Shown: piece by piece, positions 8,911 through 18,013 of the stretch
How the letters are laid out: every line of letters begins with the position of its first letter
How positions within the stretch are numbered: position 1 is the first letter of the stretch
Position numbers and translations under genes: made by a program
Assembly: GCF_034931405.1 (NCBI RefSeq)
Contig: NZ_JAYGHA010000002.1
Span: 231,875-295,874, forward strand
From: RDYJ01 sp034931405
GTDB lineage: Bacteria > Cyanobacteriota > Cyanobacteriia > Cyanobacteriales > Nostocaceae
Direction of reading: 5' to 3'
Length of the DNA stretch: 64,000 bases
Notes under the pieces: model-generated
Databases searched by the model: none
What the model saw: the letters and a program-made list of their open reading frames with translations, nothing else
What the model was told of the DNA's origin: nothing

Positions 8911-11019
8911 ATGATGAGCGATAGTTTTAGTTCCTCTAATTCTCAAACTACAGGTGTACCTGCAAGCAGCCAAGGAGTGGTTTTACAACGTGGTGGAGAG
9001 GAGTTGATTTTAGAAAAAGCTTGGGAACGCTTTACTATCAGTCCAACGGAAAACTTTTCTCGTGAGCAATTTTCTCAGATTACTGGTAGTGTTTGGCGGC
9101 ACACTATCCCTAGAGCAAAACTAGAATTATTCACTGTTGAACCTAGCCAGTTAGAAGCGGCCATGTCTCAAGCAAGGGCTGACGAAAGGGTGGCTTTTGC
9201 TAGTCATGTTTATAAGTTTAAAGATAATCCAGGTACTTATGTTTATTTAAGTGATCAAATCACAATTCAATTTGCTACCTGGGTAGACTCTGCCAAGATT
9301 AATACTATAGCATCTACATTTAGCTTAATTGAAAATCAACCAGTTTTAGGTCTACCGAATACATTTATATTTCTCCTTAGTAAACAAACAAGGGAAAACC
9401 CGATCAAAATTACCAATCAGTTGCAAGGACTTACAGAAGTTTTAGCTGCTGAACCCAATATTTTTATCCAACAAGAACCACATTATAAACCTAGTGATTC
9501 TCTCTATTCTCAGCAATGGTATCTCAACCATAATAGCGGTAATCAATTAGGAGGAAGTTCTCATATTTCTGTAGAACAAGCTTGGGATATTACTCGTGGT
9601 GTGCGTTCTGTAGTCGTAGCAATTGTGGATGATTCTTTTGATTTGAATCACCCAGATTTTCAAGGTCTGGGTAAAGTTGTCGCTCCCAGAGATTTAAAAG
9701 AAAATGATTTTTTACCTTTACCTGGTGAAAAAGAAACTAGTCACGGTACTGCTTGTGCAGGAATAGCTGTAGCCGAAGAAAATGGTCAGGGAATTGTTGG
9801 TGTTGCTCCCGGTTGTGCTTTAATGCCAATTCGCACCACTGGATATTTAGATGATGAATCAATTGAGGATATATTTAATTGGGCAATTAATTATGGTGCA
9901 AGTGTAATTTCTTGCAGTTGGGGAGCATCTGCTGTTTATTTCCCTTTATCTTTGCGTCAAAAGGCAGCTATGACTCGCGCTGCTACCCAAGGAAGAAATG
10001 GTAAAGGATGTGTAATTGTCTTTGCTGCTGGTAATGCTAACCGCCCGATTAGTGGTACTATCAATGAGCAAAATTGGCCAAAAAATGTTTTAGAAGGTAA
10101 GACAAATTGGTTAAGTGGTTTTGCTATTCATCCAGATGTAATTGCGGTTTCTGCATCTACAAGTTTAAATAAAAAAGCTGCTTATAGTAATTGGGGATCT
10201 AATATTTCTGTTTGCGCTCCTAGTAATAATGCTCCGCCAGGAATGTGGTTTCAAGAAACAGGTTTTGTATATACACAACCAACAATTACTACTTCTCTTT
10301 CTGGTTTGGGAATGTTTACTACAGACCAACTAGGAGCAGCGGGTTATAGTCCTGGAAATTTTACTAATAACTTTGGTGGTACTTCTAGTGCGACTCCCGT
10401 AGTTGCAGGGGTAGCAGCTTTAATTTTATCAGCTAATCCTAATTTAACGGCGCAACAAGTTAATCGCATTTTACAAGAAACTACTGATAAAATTGTTGAT
10501 CTTGAAGCTGATCCACAATTGGGTTTACGTGGGGGTAGTTATGATAGTAATGGTCATTGTATTTGGTTCGGTTATGGTAAAGTGAATGCTGCAAAAGCTG
10601 TACGTACAGCCCAACAGTTAAGTACAGTGATATCAACTGTTAATAGAAAATTAAATGCTGAAAATAAGCAACAAATTGCTATTCCTGATAATAATAAAAA
10701 AGGAATTAGAAATGCGATCGCTATTAATGAAAATGTTACTATTGCTGATATTGAAGTAACAGTAAATATCAGTCACGATTTTTTAGGAGATTTAGAAGTT
10801 TATTTAATTGCTCCTAATAATCAACAAGTATTATTACAAAGTCGAACTTTAGGAAGACAGACTCAGTTAGAAAAAACTTATACAGTGCGATCGCATCCTG
10901 TTCTCAAACAGTTACTTTCCTTAACAACAAAGGGAAATTGGCAATTACAAATTATTGATCATTCACCTGAAGATGTGGGTAAACTTAATAGTTGGGAATT
11001 AGTAATAGGATATGCTTGA
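8911..11019 (+). CDS. S8 family subtilisin-like serine protease with P domain
   Basis: Protein of 702 aa. The catalytic triad is visible: Asp240 in VAIVDDSFDLNHPDF, His278 in SHGTACAGIA, Ser492 in GGTSSATPVVAG. Residues 1-200 form an N-terminal extension. From about residue 590 a proprotein-convertase P domain follows (VTVNISHDFLGDLEVYLIAP, SWELVIGYA at the end), a beta-sandwich that stabilises such proteases. No classical signal peptide is evident at the chosen start, so the location is uncertain. The 3' end overlaps the convergent adhesin gene by 61 bases. Target unknown. Confidence 0.92.
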   Translation: MMSDSFSSSNSQTTGVPASSQGVVLQRGGEELILEKAWERFTISPTENFSREQFSQITGSVWRHTIPRAKLELFTVEPSQLEAAMSQARADERVAFASHVYKFKDNPGTYVYLSDQITIQFATWVDSAKINTIASTFSLIENQPVLGLPNTFIFLLSKQTRENPIKITNQLQGLTEVLAAEPNIFIQQEPHYKPSDSLYSQQWYLNHNSGNQLGGSSHISVEQAWDITRGVRSVVVAIVDDSFDLNHPDFQGLGKVVAPRDLKENDFLPLPGEKETSHGTACAGIAVAEENGQGIVGVAPGCALMPIRTTGYLDDESIEDIFNWAINYGASVISCSWGASAVYFPLSLRQKAAMTRAATQGRNGKGCVIVFAAGNANRPISGTINEQNWPKNVLEGKTNWLSGFAIHPDVIAVSASTSLNKKAAYSNWGSNISVCAPSNNAPPGMWFQETGFVYTQPTITTSLSGLGMFTTDQLGAAGYSPGNFTNNFGGTSSATPVVAGVAALILSANPNLTAQQVNRILQETTDKIVDLEADPQLGLRGGSYDSNGHCIWFGYGKVNAAKAVRTAQQLSTVISTVNRKLNAENKQQIAIPDNNKKGIRNAIAINENVTIADIEVTVNISHDFLGDLEVYLIAPNNQQVLLQSRTLGRQTQLEKTYTVRSHPVLKQLLSLTTKGNWQLQIIDHSPEDVGKLNSWELVIGYA

Positions 11020-14000
11020 TAATTTATCCGTAAATTAGTATAACAACCAGGATGATTTAAACCAGAATTTTGCAGCGTAACCTTTGGAGTTTCTGCGGTT
11101 AAAAATACCTTACCATCAGCATTAATCATCCAACCCTGGGCTTCTTGAATGACAAGATTGTGAATATTTTCCTCCTGCTTATTTACTTCTCTTTGTTTTA
11201 ATATAACTGGTGTTATTCCTTGTTTACTTGAACGATTAGCCCACTCTACCATACCGGGAGAATTGCTAATTAATTCATCAACTTCAGCAGGTAAACCTCC
11301 CCTACCAATAATGGTAAAAGAATTCTTTTTAGCACGTTGTTCATAAGAACAAATATCTTTACCTAACAGTGATTCTGCATTGACTAAATTACCAGGTAAT
11401 TCTATTAAACCAGAAGTAGGATCAATATCTGGAGTATTGATTTCCACTTGTCCAGCTAAACCAAATTCAGAAGATGCAGTAATATCACTTTTGCGGGTTA
11501 ATTCTTGTTGATATTCTAATCCAAAGATAGCGTTAGTTGTAATGTTGATTTTTCCACCATCTCCTTGAAAAGCGTTAGCAGTAATATCACTATTTTCACT
11601 AGGAAAGGCAATAATAAAAGGAGTATTAATATTGATGTTTCCCCCATCTCCTCCTGTTCCTGCTGTTGCGGTAATTTTACTATTATTTCTAAACAATAAT
11701 AAATCTGGAATATTCAGATTTATATTTCCACCTTGGTTAGAAGCAGTTTCCGCACTAATAAAACCTTGATTATCTAAAATCAGATTACCAGCTTGAACAG
11801 AAACATCTCCACCTTCTCCACTTCCTTGACTATTTACTCCTATTCCTGCACCATTTTTAATAGTTAATGTTTGGGGGTCAATATCAATACTACCACTATC
11901 ACCAATTGAACCTAGTTCTGTACTAGCAAATAGTCCAGTGTCTGTTCCATCTAAGGTAATATTATCTTTAACTTGGACGATGATATTCCCGCCTTTACCA
12001 CTTCCAGAAGTGGAAGCAGATATTTTCACACCATCACTCAGATTTAAGTTCTGGGAGGTAATTAAAATATTGCCAGCATCACCTGTTCCTTTACTTTCAA
12101 CAGCTAATTTTCCCTGCCCAGCGATGTTAATATTTTCCGGTGCGGTAATAATTAAATCTCCACCTTTACCACTAGCAGTAGTGGAAGCAGAAATAATTGA
12201 ACCAGGGAACAGGGTTAAATCTAATGTGTTCTGATTTTCATAAGGATTGAGTTGTAATGTTCCTGCGGGTGATTGTCCTTGGGTTTCGGCAAAAACACCT
12301 ACTATACCGGCTAGGTTCATTTTTGAGGCGTTTAAGGTGATGCTACCACCGCCATCTTTATTAGTAGCTGTTTCTGTAGCAGTAGCGGTAATACGGGCGG
12401 TATCAGATACGGTGAGGCTAGGAGTATTCACAATGATGTTTCCGGCTTTTCCTGCACCACTGGTTTCAACGGAGAGGATAGGAGAAGAATCTTTAACACC
12501 GATACCGAGATTAACAGCTTTATCTGCATTGATGGTGATTGTACCGCCATCACCTGTGCCTGTAGTTGTGGCGAAGATTTCAGCGCCATTGGCTACTGTT
12601 AAGGTGGGAGTATCAAGGGTGATGTCTCCAGCTTTACCTTCTGCTGTGGTGGAAGCTGAGAGTTCTGAATTATTTGTGAGGGTTAATTTTTTAGCATTAA
12701 TTTGAATATTGCCGGCTTTGCCTGTGCTGCTGGTGTTACTTGTAATTTTACTACTATTATTGAAGGTGACAGTACCAGGACTGGTGATATTTACGTTTCC
12801 TGCGGGGTCACTGCCTCTGGTGTCACTTTCTATGCGACTACCTTGAAAAATGAGATTACCTGTGCTGGTGAAATTGACATTTCCTGATTGACCAACGTCA
12901 CTAACATCTAAGATAATTTTTTCCCCAAAAAAATCAAATGTTACTGTGTTACTAGTGGTAATCTTAGTATTTTTTACAGATAAATTATCAAAACCTTGAA
13001 CTTGAACATCTCCAGATTTGGAGGAAGAAGAAAGAGTTAAAATTTCCAAATTTGTAATATTATTTTTAGCTACTAATGCAACATCACCACCTTTTCCTGA
13101 AGTTCCATTTTCGGAAATAGATAAGGAATAAAAACTAGGAAATTCTTGGCTAAATTCATCTTTGATTCCATTAATATCACCACCGGGGACAGTTAGGGAA
13201 ATTGCTCCGCCATTACCCGCTTTTCCTAAGTATGTAATTGAGTCTGATTTAAGGGACTGAGTAAAGATATTACTACCATAGGAAGTCAGAAAAATATCTC
13301 CGCCACTACCTGCTGTTCTTAAATATGAAAATGATGGAGAGTTAAAATTATAGTATGAGCGTGAGTATGAATCTATGTTTTGTGTGGTAATATCACCACC
13401 AGAAGTCAGATAAATATCTCCTCCATTCCCTGCTCTTCCTTGGATTGAAAGCGAAGAGGAGTTAATATTTTTTGTTTTGATATTTCCACCTGCATTCAGA
13501 GAAATTTTCCCACCATTTTCTCCTTTGTAAGAATATGAGTAGGAGTTAATGTTTTCTGTATAAATATTACCATCAGTGGTAAGATAAATACTTCCACTAT
13601 CTTCTCCTTTGGCATAACGTGAAGATGAGTATGATTCTATATCTTGGGTAGAAATATCACCACCAATGGCAGTCAAGTTTATATCTCCTCCTTTGCCTTC
13701 AAAACGTGAATAAGATACTATATTTTCTGTAGTGATATTGCCACCAGTGGCTGTCAAGTTAATGTTTCCTCCATTTCCACCTGTGTGAAAATATGAATAT
13801 GAATAAGAGTTAATGTTTTGTGTAGAGATAGAGCCATTAACAGCAGTAAGATTTATATTACCTCCATCATCTACTGAGGATTCAAAAGATTGTGAGAATG
13901 AATTAAGGTTATATGTATAAATAGAGCCATCAGTGGCATTTAAGTTTATATTTCCTCCTTTTCCTCCAGAATATGAAAAAGATTCTAAGTTGTGTGTAGA

Positions 14001-15896
14001 TATATCACCGCCAGCAAAAAGGAAAATTGCTCCACCATTTGCTTTACGACCAAGTAAGAATGACTCTGAGGAGGAGTTTAGATTTTGTGTAGTAATATTG
14101 CCATCAGCAGTGAGAGAAATCGCACCCCCATTTCCTGCTGTACCTGAATATGAATGTGAGGAGGAGTCTAAGGATTGAGTAGAGATATGGCCTTGAGTGG
14201 TTTTAAGGGAGATTGCACCCCCATTTCCTGACATAGAAGAGGCGTTAATATTACCCGTAGTAATATCATGAATGGCATTTAGATTTATCAACCCAGCATT
14301 AATACTGCTAGATGAATTGATGTCACTTGTCGAAATTTTACCTCCAGCCTTGAGGTTGACATTTCCTCCAGCACCAAGACTACGAGAGGTAGTGATAATT
14401 AACTGTGTACCAGTTGCTATTCCCCAAGGGGCGGTGTCTCCAGCTTTATACACAGTCGTTGTAGTATGAGAGTTGTTATGACTAGATATAGATAAGTCCC
14501 AACTACCATTGGGGTTACGCTTATTAAGTTGAGCTAATGGATTACTAGGTTGAAATGTGCCGTTAAAGGGAGTAGAACCCGATGAAATAGGAGTAGAAGC
14601 ACTATCAGCGAGTAGGGTATCTTGAAAATTGACGAGATTATTTCCCGTTGAATCAATCAAATTTAAACTTACATATTCTGCGGGTGAGGATAAACTAACA
14701 TTTGAATTACTGAGAACATTACTAGCTGAAAGTCTCACTTTAACTTCCGTGATGGGGTCGGTGAGATTGCTAGTGAAGGTAAAATTACCACCGTATATGT
14801 CTTCATCAGGATTAATTAGACCTGTCTCACCGTATATGTCTTCATAGGGATTAATTATTATTGTTAATGTCCCACCGTGATCAATATCTATGGTGGTAGT
14901 TTGGGGAGTAGCATAGGTAGTATCCAGTATTCCTGTGATAATATCTCCATCTTCACTGGTGATATTAATATCTCCACCTTTGCTACTAATATCTTTGATG
15001 TTAATATTGCCTCTCGCTTGCAAATTTACTAATAATCCCGGTGCTGTAGTCGTAATATTTCCTGTACCTGTCATCTGTTTTTCTGCTGTTAATGATAAGA
15101 TGGGATTAATAGCAGGAATTTCAGCATTTTCATCAGCAACAATTGCAATCTTTTCATAGTTAAGATTTTGATTCGCTGTTACTATAGCGGACTGTGCAGT
15201 TAAATCATTAACTTCTACATCTCCAACTGTAGATGTTAGTTCTATCTTGCCATGAGGTGCAGATAGAATCCCACGACTGTTAATATTGCTGCTAAAAAAT
15301 ATTAAATCTGTACCCGTGATTAAATTACCTTGATTTTCTATCTTTGCTTGCTGATTTTTTAACGCATTAACAAATAATGCCCCCAGTTGTACACTCAATA
15401 AATTACTTGTCGCTGGTGCAGTCGCACTAAATAACCCATTTTCACCTAATTTAATTCCATCCGCAGTTGTAGCTGTAAATGAACCACGAATATCTAAAAC
15501 GGCATCTTTACCAAAAAATATCCCATTGGGATTAATTAAAAATAAATTTGCTGTTCCTTCTACTCCTAATGTTCCGAAAATATTTGAAACATTATCACCA
15601 GTGACACGAGTTAATATATTTTCAATTCCTGTAGGGTTAGCAAAATACACACTTCTATTTTCACCAACATTGAATTTTTCAAAGCTGTGAAATAAATTAC
15701 TACCTCTAGCAGCACCACCATTAATAATGTCTTTTAAGTCGTTGATTTTGGTAACAACTGATTTTTCTGCACCTAATGTATTATCTGGTTTGAGTTCGGC
15801 TAATACTCTGAGATGTGAAGAGGTAAATATTCCTCCTATTGTTAATAAGGTTGTAATTAATTTTTTATAAAATAGTTGCTGTTTTTTAAATGTCAT
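10959..15896 (-). CDS. Filamentous-haemagglutinin-like exoprotein (TpsA type)
   Basis: Protein of 1645 aa. Residues 1-34 form a signal peptide. Residues about 36-165 are the haemagglutinin secretion (TPS) domain with FHSFEKFNVGENRSVYF, ANPTGIENILTRVTG and NLFLINPNGIFFG. About residues 500-900 hold degenerate repeats of roughly 30 residues (GGxIxLTAxGxIxTxxxxSxS), consistent with a long right-handed beta-helix; further GNI/GDI repeats follow. The C-terminal block (EAQGWMINADGKVFL) is conserved in cyanobacterial members. Export would need a TpsB/Omp85 partner, which is not in this window. The gene ends inside the convergent protease gene. Confidence 0.92.
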   Translation of the reverse strand: MTFKKQQLFYKKLITTLLTIGGIFTSSHLRVLAELKPDNTLGAEKSVVTKINDLKDIINGGAARGSNLFHSFEKFNVGENRSVYFANPTGIENILTRVTGDNVSNIFGTLGVEGTANLFLINPNGIFFGKDAVLDIRGSFTATTADGIKLGENGLFSATAPATSNLLSVQLGALFVNALKNQQAKIENQGNLITGTDLIFFSSNINSRGILSAPHGKIELTSTVGDVEVNDLTAQSAIVTANQNLNYEKIAIVADENAEIPAINPILSLTAEKQMTGTGNITTTAPGLLVNLQARGNINIKDISSKGGDINITSEDGDIITGILDTTYATPQTTTIDIDHGGTLTIIINPYEDIYGETGLINPDEDIYGGNFTFTSNLTDPITEVKVRLSASNVLSNSNVSLSSPAEYVSLNLIDSTGNNLVNFQDTLLADSASTPISSGSTPFNGTFQPSNPLAQLNKRNPNGSWDLSISSHNNSHTTTTVYKAGDTAPWGIATGTQLIITTSRSLGAGGNVNLKAGGKISTSDINSSSSINAGLINLNAIHDITTGNINASSMSGNGGAISLKTTQGHISTQSLDSSSHSYSGTAGNGGAISLTADGNITTQNLNSSSESFLLGRKANGGAIFLFAGGDISTHNLESFSYSGGKGGNINLNATDGSIYTYNLNSFSQSFESSVDDGGNINLTAVNGSISTQNINSYSYSYFHTGGNGGNINLTATGGNITTENIVSYSRFEGKGGDINLTAIGGDISTQDIESYSSSRYAKGEDSGSIYLTTDGNIYTENINSYSYSYKGENGGKISLNAGGNIKTKNINSSSLSIQGRAGNGGDIYLTSGGDITTQNIDSYSRSYYNFNSPSFSYLRTAGSGGDIFLTSYGSNIFTQSLKSDSITYLGKAGNGGAISLTVPGGDINGIKDEFSQEFPSFYSLSISENGTSGKGGDVALVAKNNITNLEILTLSSSSKSGDVQVQGFDNLSVKNTKITTSNTVTFDFFGEKIILDVSDVGQSGNVNFTSTGNLIFQGSRIESDTRGSDPAGNVNITSPGTVTFNNSSKITSNTSSTGKAGNIQINAKKLTLTNNSELSASTTAEGKAGDITLDTPTLTVANGAEIFATTTGTGDGGTITINADKAVNLGIGVKDSSPILSVETSGAGKAGNIIVNTPSLTVSDTARITATATETATNKDGGGSITLNASKMNLAGIVGVFAETQGQSPAGTLQLNPYENQNTLDLTLFPGSIISASTTASGKGGDLIITAPENINIAGQGKLAVESKGTGDAGNILITSQNLNLSDGVKISASTSGSGKGGNIIVQVKDNITLDGTDTGLFASTELGSIGDSGSIDIDPQTLTIKNGAGIGVNSQGSGEGGDVSVQAGNLILDNQGFISAETASNQGGNINLNIPDLLLFRNNSKITATAGTGGDGGNININTPFIIAFPSENSDITANAFQGDGGKINITTNAIFGLEYQQELTRKSDITASSEFGLAGQVEINTPDIDPTSGLIELPGNLVNAESLLGKDICSYEQRAKKNSFTIIGRGGLPAEVDELISNSPGMVEWANRSSKQGITPVILKQREVNKQEENIHNLVIQEAQGWMINADGKVFLTAETPKVTLQNSGLNHPGCYTNLRINYQAYPITNSQLLSLPTSSGE

Positions 15897-16204
15897 TATA
15901 TCAACTCCTTATAATTAGGAATATTGTAAACCATTTTCAGTAAATCTACAAGATAATTTTGACAATTTAATGCTCAATGATATTAAATAAAGTAGCTATT
16001 CAATATCACCTAATAGATACCTAATCACCAGAATCAGTCAATCCTCAAATTGATATAACTTATGTGGCTGGCTGTTCTGAACTTCGTCCTTTGAGATAAA
16101 AAATCTCTCTAAAACTCTATTAGAGAGATTTTATGAATTACATAAGTTTGAAAATGCGATCACTACCTACACAACAAGTATTCCTAGTAGAAATACAAAT
16201 ATAT
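15897..16204. other. Intergenic region upstream of the adhesin gene
   Basis: 308 bases between the plsC-like gene and the adhesin, both minus strand. It holds the hairpin at 16097-16132 and presumably the adhesin promoter. Nothing else is recognised. Confidence 0.5.
16097..16132 (-). terminator. Terminator after the plsC-like gene
   Basis: A 13-bp perfect stem (AAAATCTCTCTAA / TTAGAGAGATTTT) with a 7-base loop. On the minus strand the 3' arm runs into TTTTTTA. It lies about 70 bases past the acyltransferase stop codon. Confidence 0.8.
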
Positions 16205-16981
16205 TTAAACGCAGGAATTGGGCATTTCTGCAAAAGCATGAGCAGCTATTTCTGATTTTTGATGACTTAATTGTTGTAATTTATTTGTTAAATCTGCGGT
16301 TAGGCGTTTAGCATCTTTTTTTAAACAACCATTAATGTAATCTGTAACTTTTATAGATTCGCCAATATGAATGTTCACATCTGTACCCCAGTTGGGATAA
16401 GGTTGACTGTAATTAATGCCAACGGGAATAATTTTTATATCTAAACCAGGGTGAATAGATTCAGCAGTTAAAGCTAAACGAGAAATTCCCGACTTTAAGG
16501 GGTGAACTTTGCCATCTCGATAAATGCCACCTTCGGGATAAATCACCAACATTTCTCCATCTACCATTAACCCTACAGTATGACGCAAAGTGGCGATCGC
16601 CGGCCGTTGAATATCTACAGGAAAACCGCCCATACGCAGCACAAACCAGCCTTGTATCCCTTGACACTCACTGCTTGTCACCATAAATCGCATATCTCGA
16701 CCAGTGACACGACGACCTGTAGCATAGGGTAACAGCAAAGAATCCCAACGAGAACGGTGAGTAGGTGCAAAAATAACAGGTCCATTTTTAGGGATATTTT
16801 CTTGACCCTTGATATTAATTTTACCAAAAAATAACGGTATAACTACGTTATGCCCCAAACAATAGGCCAAAGGAGTTAACCAAGAAGAAACCCTTGATGT
16901 ACTAGAAGCCACCTTGGGATTTACTGAGGTATTTGTTAATTGAGATTCAGAGTTGGTAGAAGCAGAGTAAAATTCCATCAT
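16205..16981 (-). CDS. plsC: 1-acyl-sn-glycerol-3-phosphate acyltransferase (PlsC family)
   Basis: The HX4D acyltransferase motif is present (HRSRWDSLLL), with the glycerophosphate-binding block GGFPVD and VIYPEGGIYRDG after it. The enzyme acylates lysophosphatidic acid to phosphatidic acid at the membrane. The frame is open upstream to a GTG at 17035, but I prefer the ATG at 16981 (MMEFYSAS), which gives about 258 aa; the adjacent ATG at 16978 is equally possible. It is followed by a strong terminator. The exact acyl acceptor is not proven by sequence. Confidence 0.85.
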   Translation of the reverse strand: MMEFYSASTNSESQLTNTSVNPKVASSTSRVSSWLTPLAYCLGHNVVIPLFFGKINIKGQENIPKNGPVIFAPTHRSRWDSLLLPYATGRRVTGRDMRFMVTSSECQGIQGWFVLRMGGFPVDIQRPAIATLRHTVGLMVDGEMLVIYPEGGIYRDGKVHPLKSGISRLALTAESIHPGLDIKIIPVGINYSQPYPNWGTDVNIHIGESIKVTDYINGCLKKDAKRLTADLTNKLQQLSHQKSEIAAHAFAEMPNSCV

Positions 16982-17092
16982 GACGGTGGCTGGTAGTTGG
17001 CGGGTAAAATGTGACGCAAACTTAATTATGTCCACCGTAAATTTTCTTGAGTCACTTGTGTTTTGCTATCTGGACAGTTTTACCTCTGTCTG

Positions 17093-17578
17093 TTATTTAT
17101 GCTTATGCCTTCTAGCAGTAAACCAAGTTTGTAATTGTTGGCGACAAGCTGATTCTAGAATACCTCCTACCACTTGTAAAGCATGATTAGATGCGGGACT
17201 ACTGGGTATGTTGATAACAGTCCGAATTGCGCCAGTTTTAGTATCGTCCACTCCATAAACTAATGTTTGCAACCGTGCATGAACTATAGCACCAGCACAC
17301 ATCGGACAAGGTTCTAATGTCACGTACAGGGTGCATTTATCCAAACGCCAGCTTTGTAAACTTCTCGTAGCTGATTGAATCGCAATAATTTCCGCGTGCG
17401 CGGTAGGATTTTGCTCCCGTTCTTTTCTATTTTCCCCTTCCGCAATTAAGTTACCCCATTGGTCAATAATCACCGCACCTACAGGAACTTCACCCGCATC
17501 ACCCGCTACCTGTGCTAATTCTAGGGCGCGATTCATCCATTTTTGATGTTTTAAATATTCTGGGTGGTCAATGGTCAT
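17093..17578 (-). CDS. tadA: tRNA adenosine(34) deaminase
   Basis: Protein of 161 aa with the zinc deaminase signature: H61-A-E63 (TAHAEI) and PCPMC with Cys91 and Cys94. TadA converts A34 to inosine in tRNA-Arg(ACG) and is usually essential. Its ATG overlaps the glutaredoxin stop codon by one base (TAATG), which suggests translational coupling in a two-gene operon. Confidence 0.93.
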   Translation of the reverse strand: MTIDHPEYLKHQKWMNRALELAQVAGDAGEVPVGAVIIDQWGNLIAEGENRKEREQNPTAHAEIIAIQSATRSLQSWRLDKCTLYVTLEPCPMCAGAIVHARLQTLVYGVDDTKTGAIRTVINIPSSPASNHALQVVGGILESACRQQLQTWFTARRHKHK

Positions 17579-17916
17579 TATTCAGTTGTTACTGTTTCCC
17601 TATTTTCTGACTCCTGAACCAACAACGGGTCTAGTTGACCTTTTGTATCTAATCCATACAAATCATCACAACCGCCTATATGTTGATTATTAATGAAAAT
17701 TTGGGGAACACTGCGGCGACCATTGGCGCGTTCTGCCATTTTTGCTCTCGCTGCTTCGTCACCGTCAATTTTGTATTCAGTAAATTTAACGCCTTTCCAC
17801 GATAACAGCATTTTGGCACGGATACAGTAAGGGCAAGTTTGCCAAGTGTAAATTTCGACGTTGGCTTTGATACGCTCTGGGTGGCGACCTAAAAGAGAAT
17901 TGATGAAGTCTAGCAT
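17578..17916 (-). CDS. grxC: Glutaredoxin 3
   Basis: Protein of 112 aa with the dithiol active site CPYC at residues 28-31, the cis-proline motif RRSVPQIFI and the glutathione-binding GGCDD. It reduces disulfides with glutathione in the cytoplasm. An N-terminal extension of about 18 residues precedes the core (family core about 85 aa). It overlaps tadA by one base and is the upstream gene of that pair. Confidence 0.93.
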   Translation of the reverse strand: MLDFINSLLGRHPERIKANVEIYTWQTCPYCIRAKMLLSWKGVKFTEYKIDGDEAARAKMAERANGRRSVPQIFINNQHIGGCDDLYGLDTKGQLDPLLVQESENRETVTTE

Positions 17917-18013
17917 AAATAAAATTTATTCAACAAATTAATCTTATATCTGATTATAACATTTCCCAAAAACAAATGACAACTTTCCTTGATTACTGCT
18001 GACATTTATTGAT

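Noticed and set aside
11938..15159. Several plus-strand frames of 60-152 codons opposite the adhesin gene
   Set aside because: They are shadows of the repetitive minus-strand coding sequence; their Pro/Val/Ser-rich readings have no start context and match no family.
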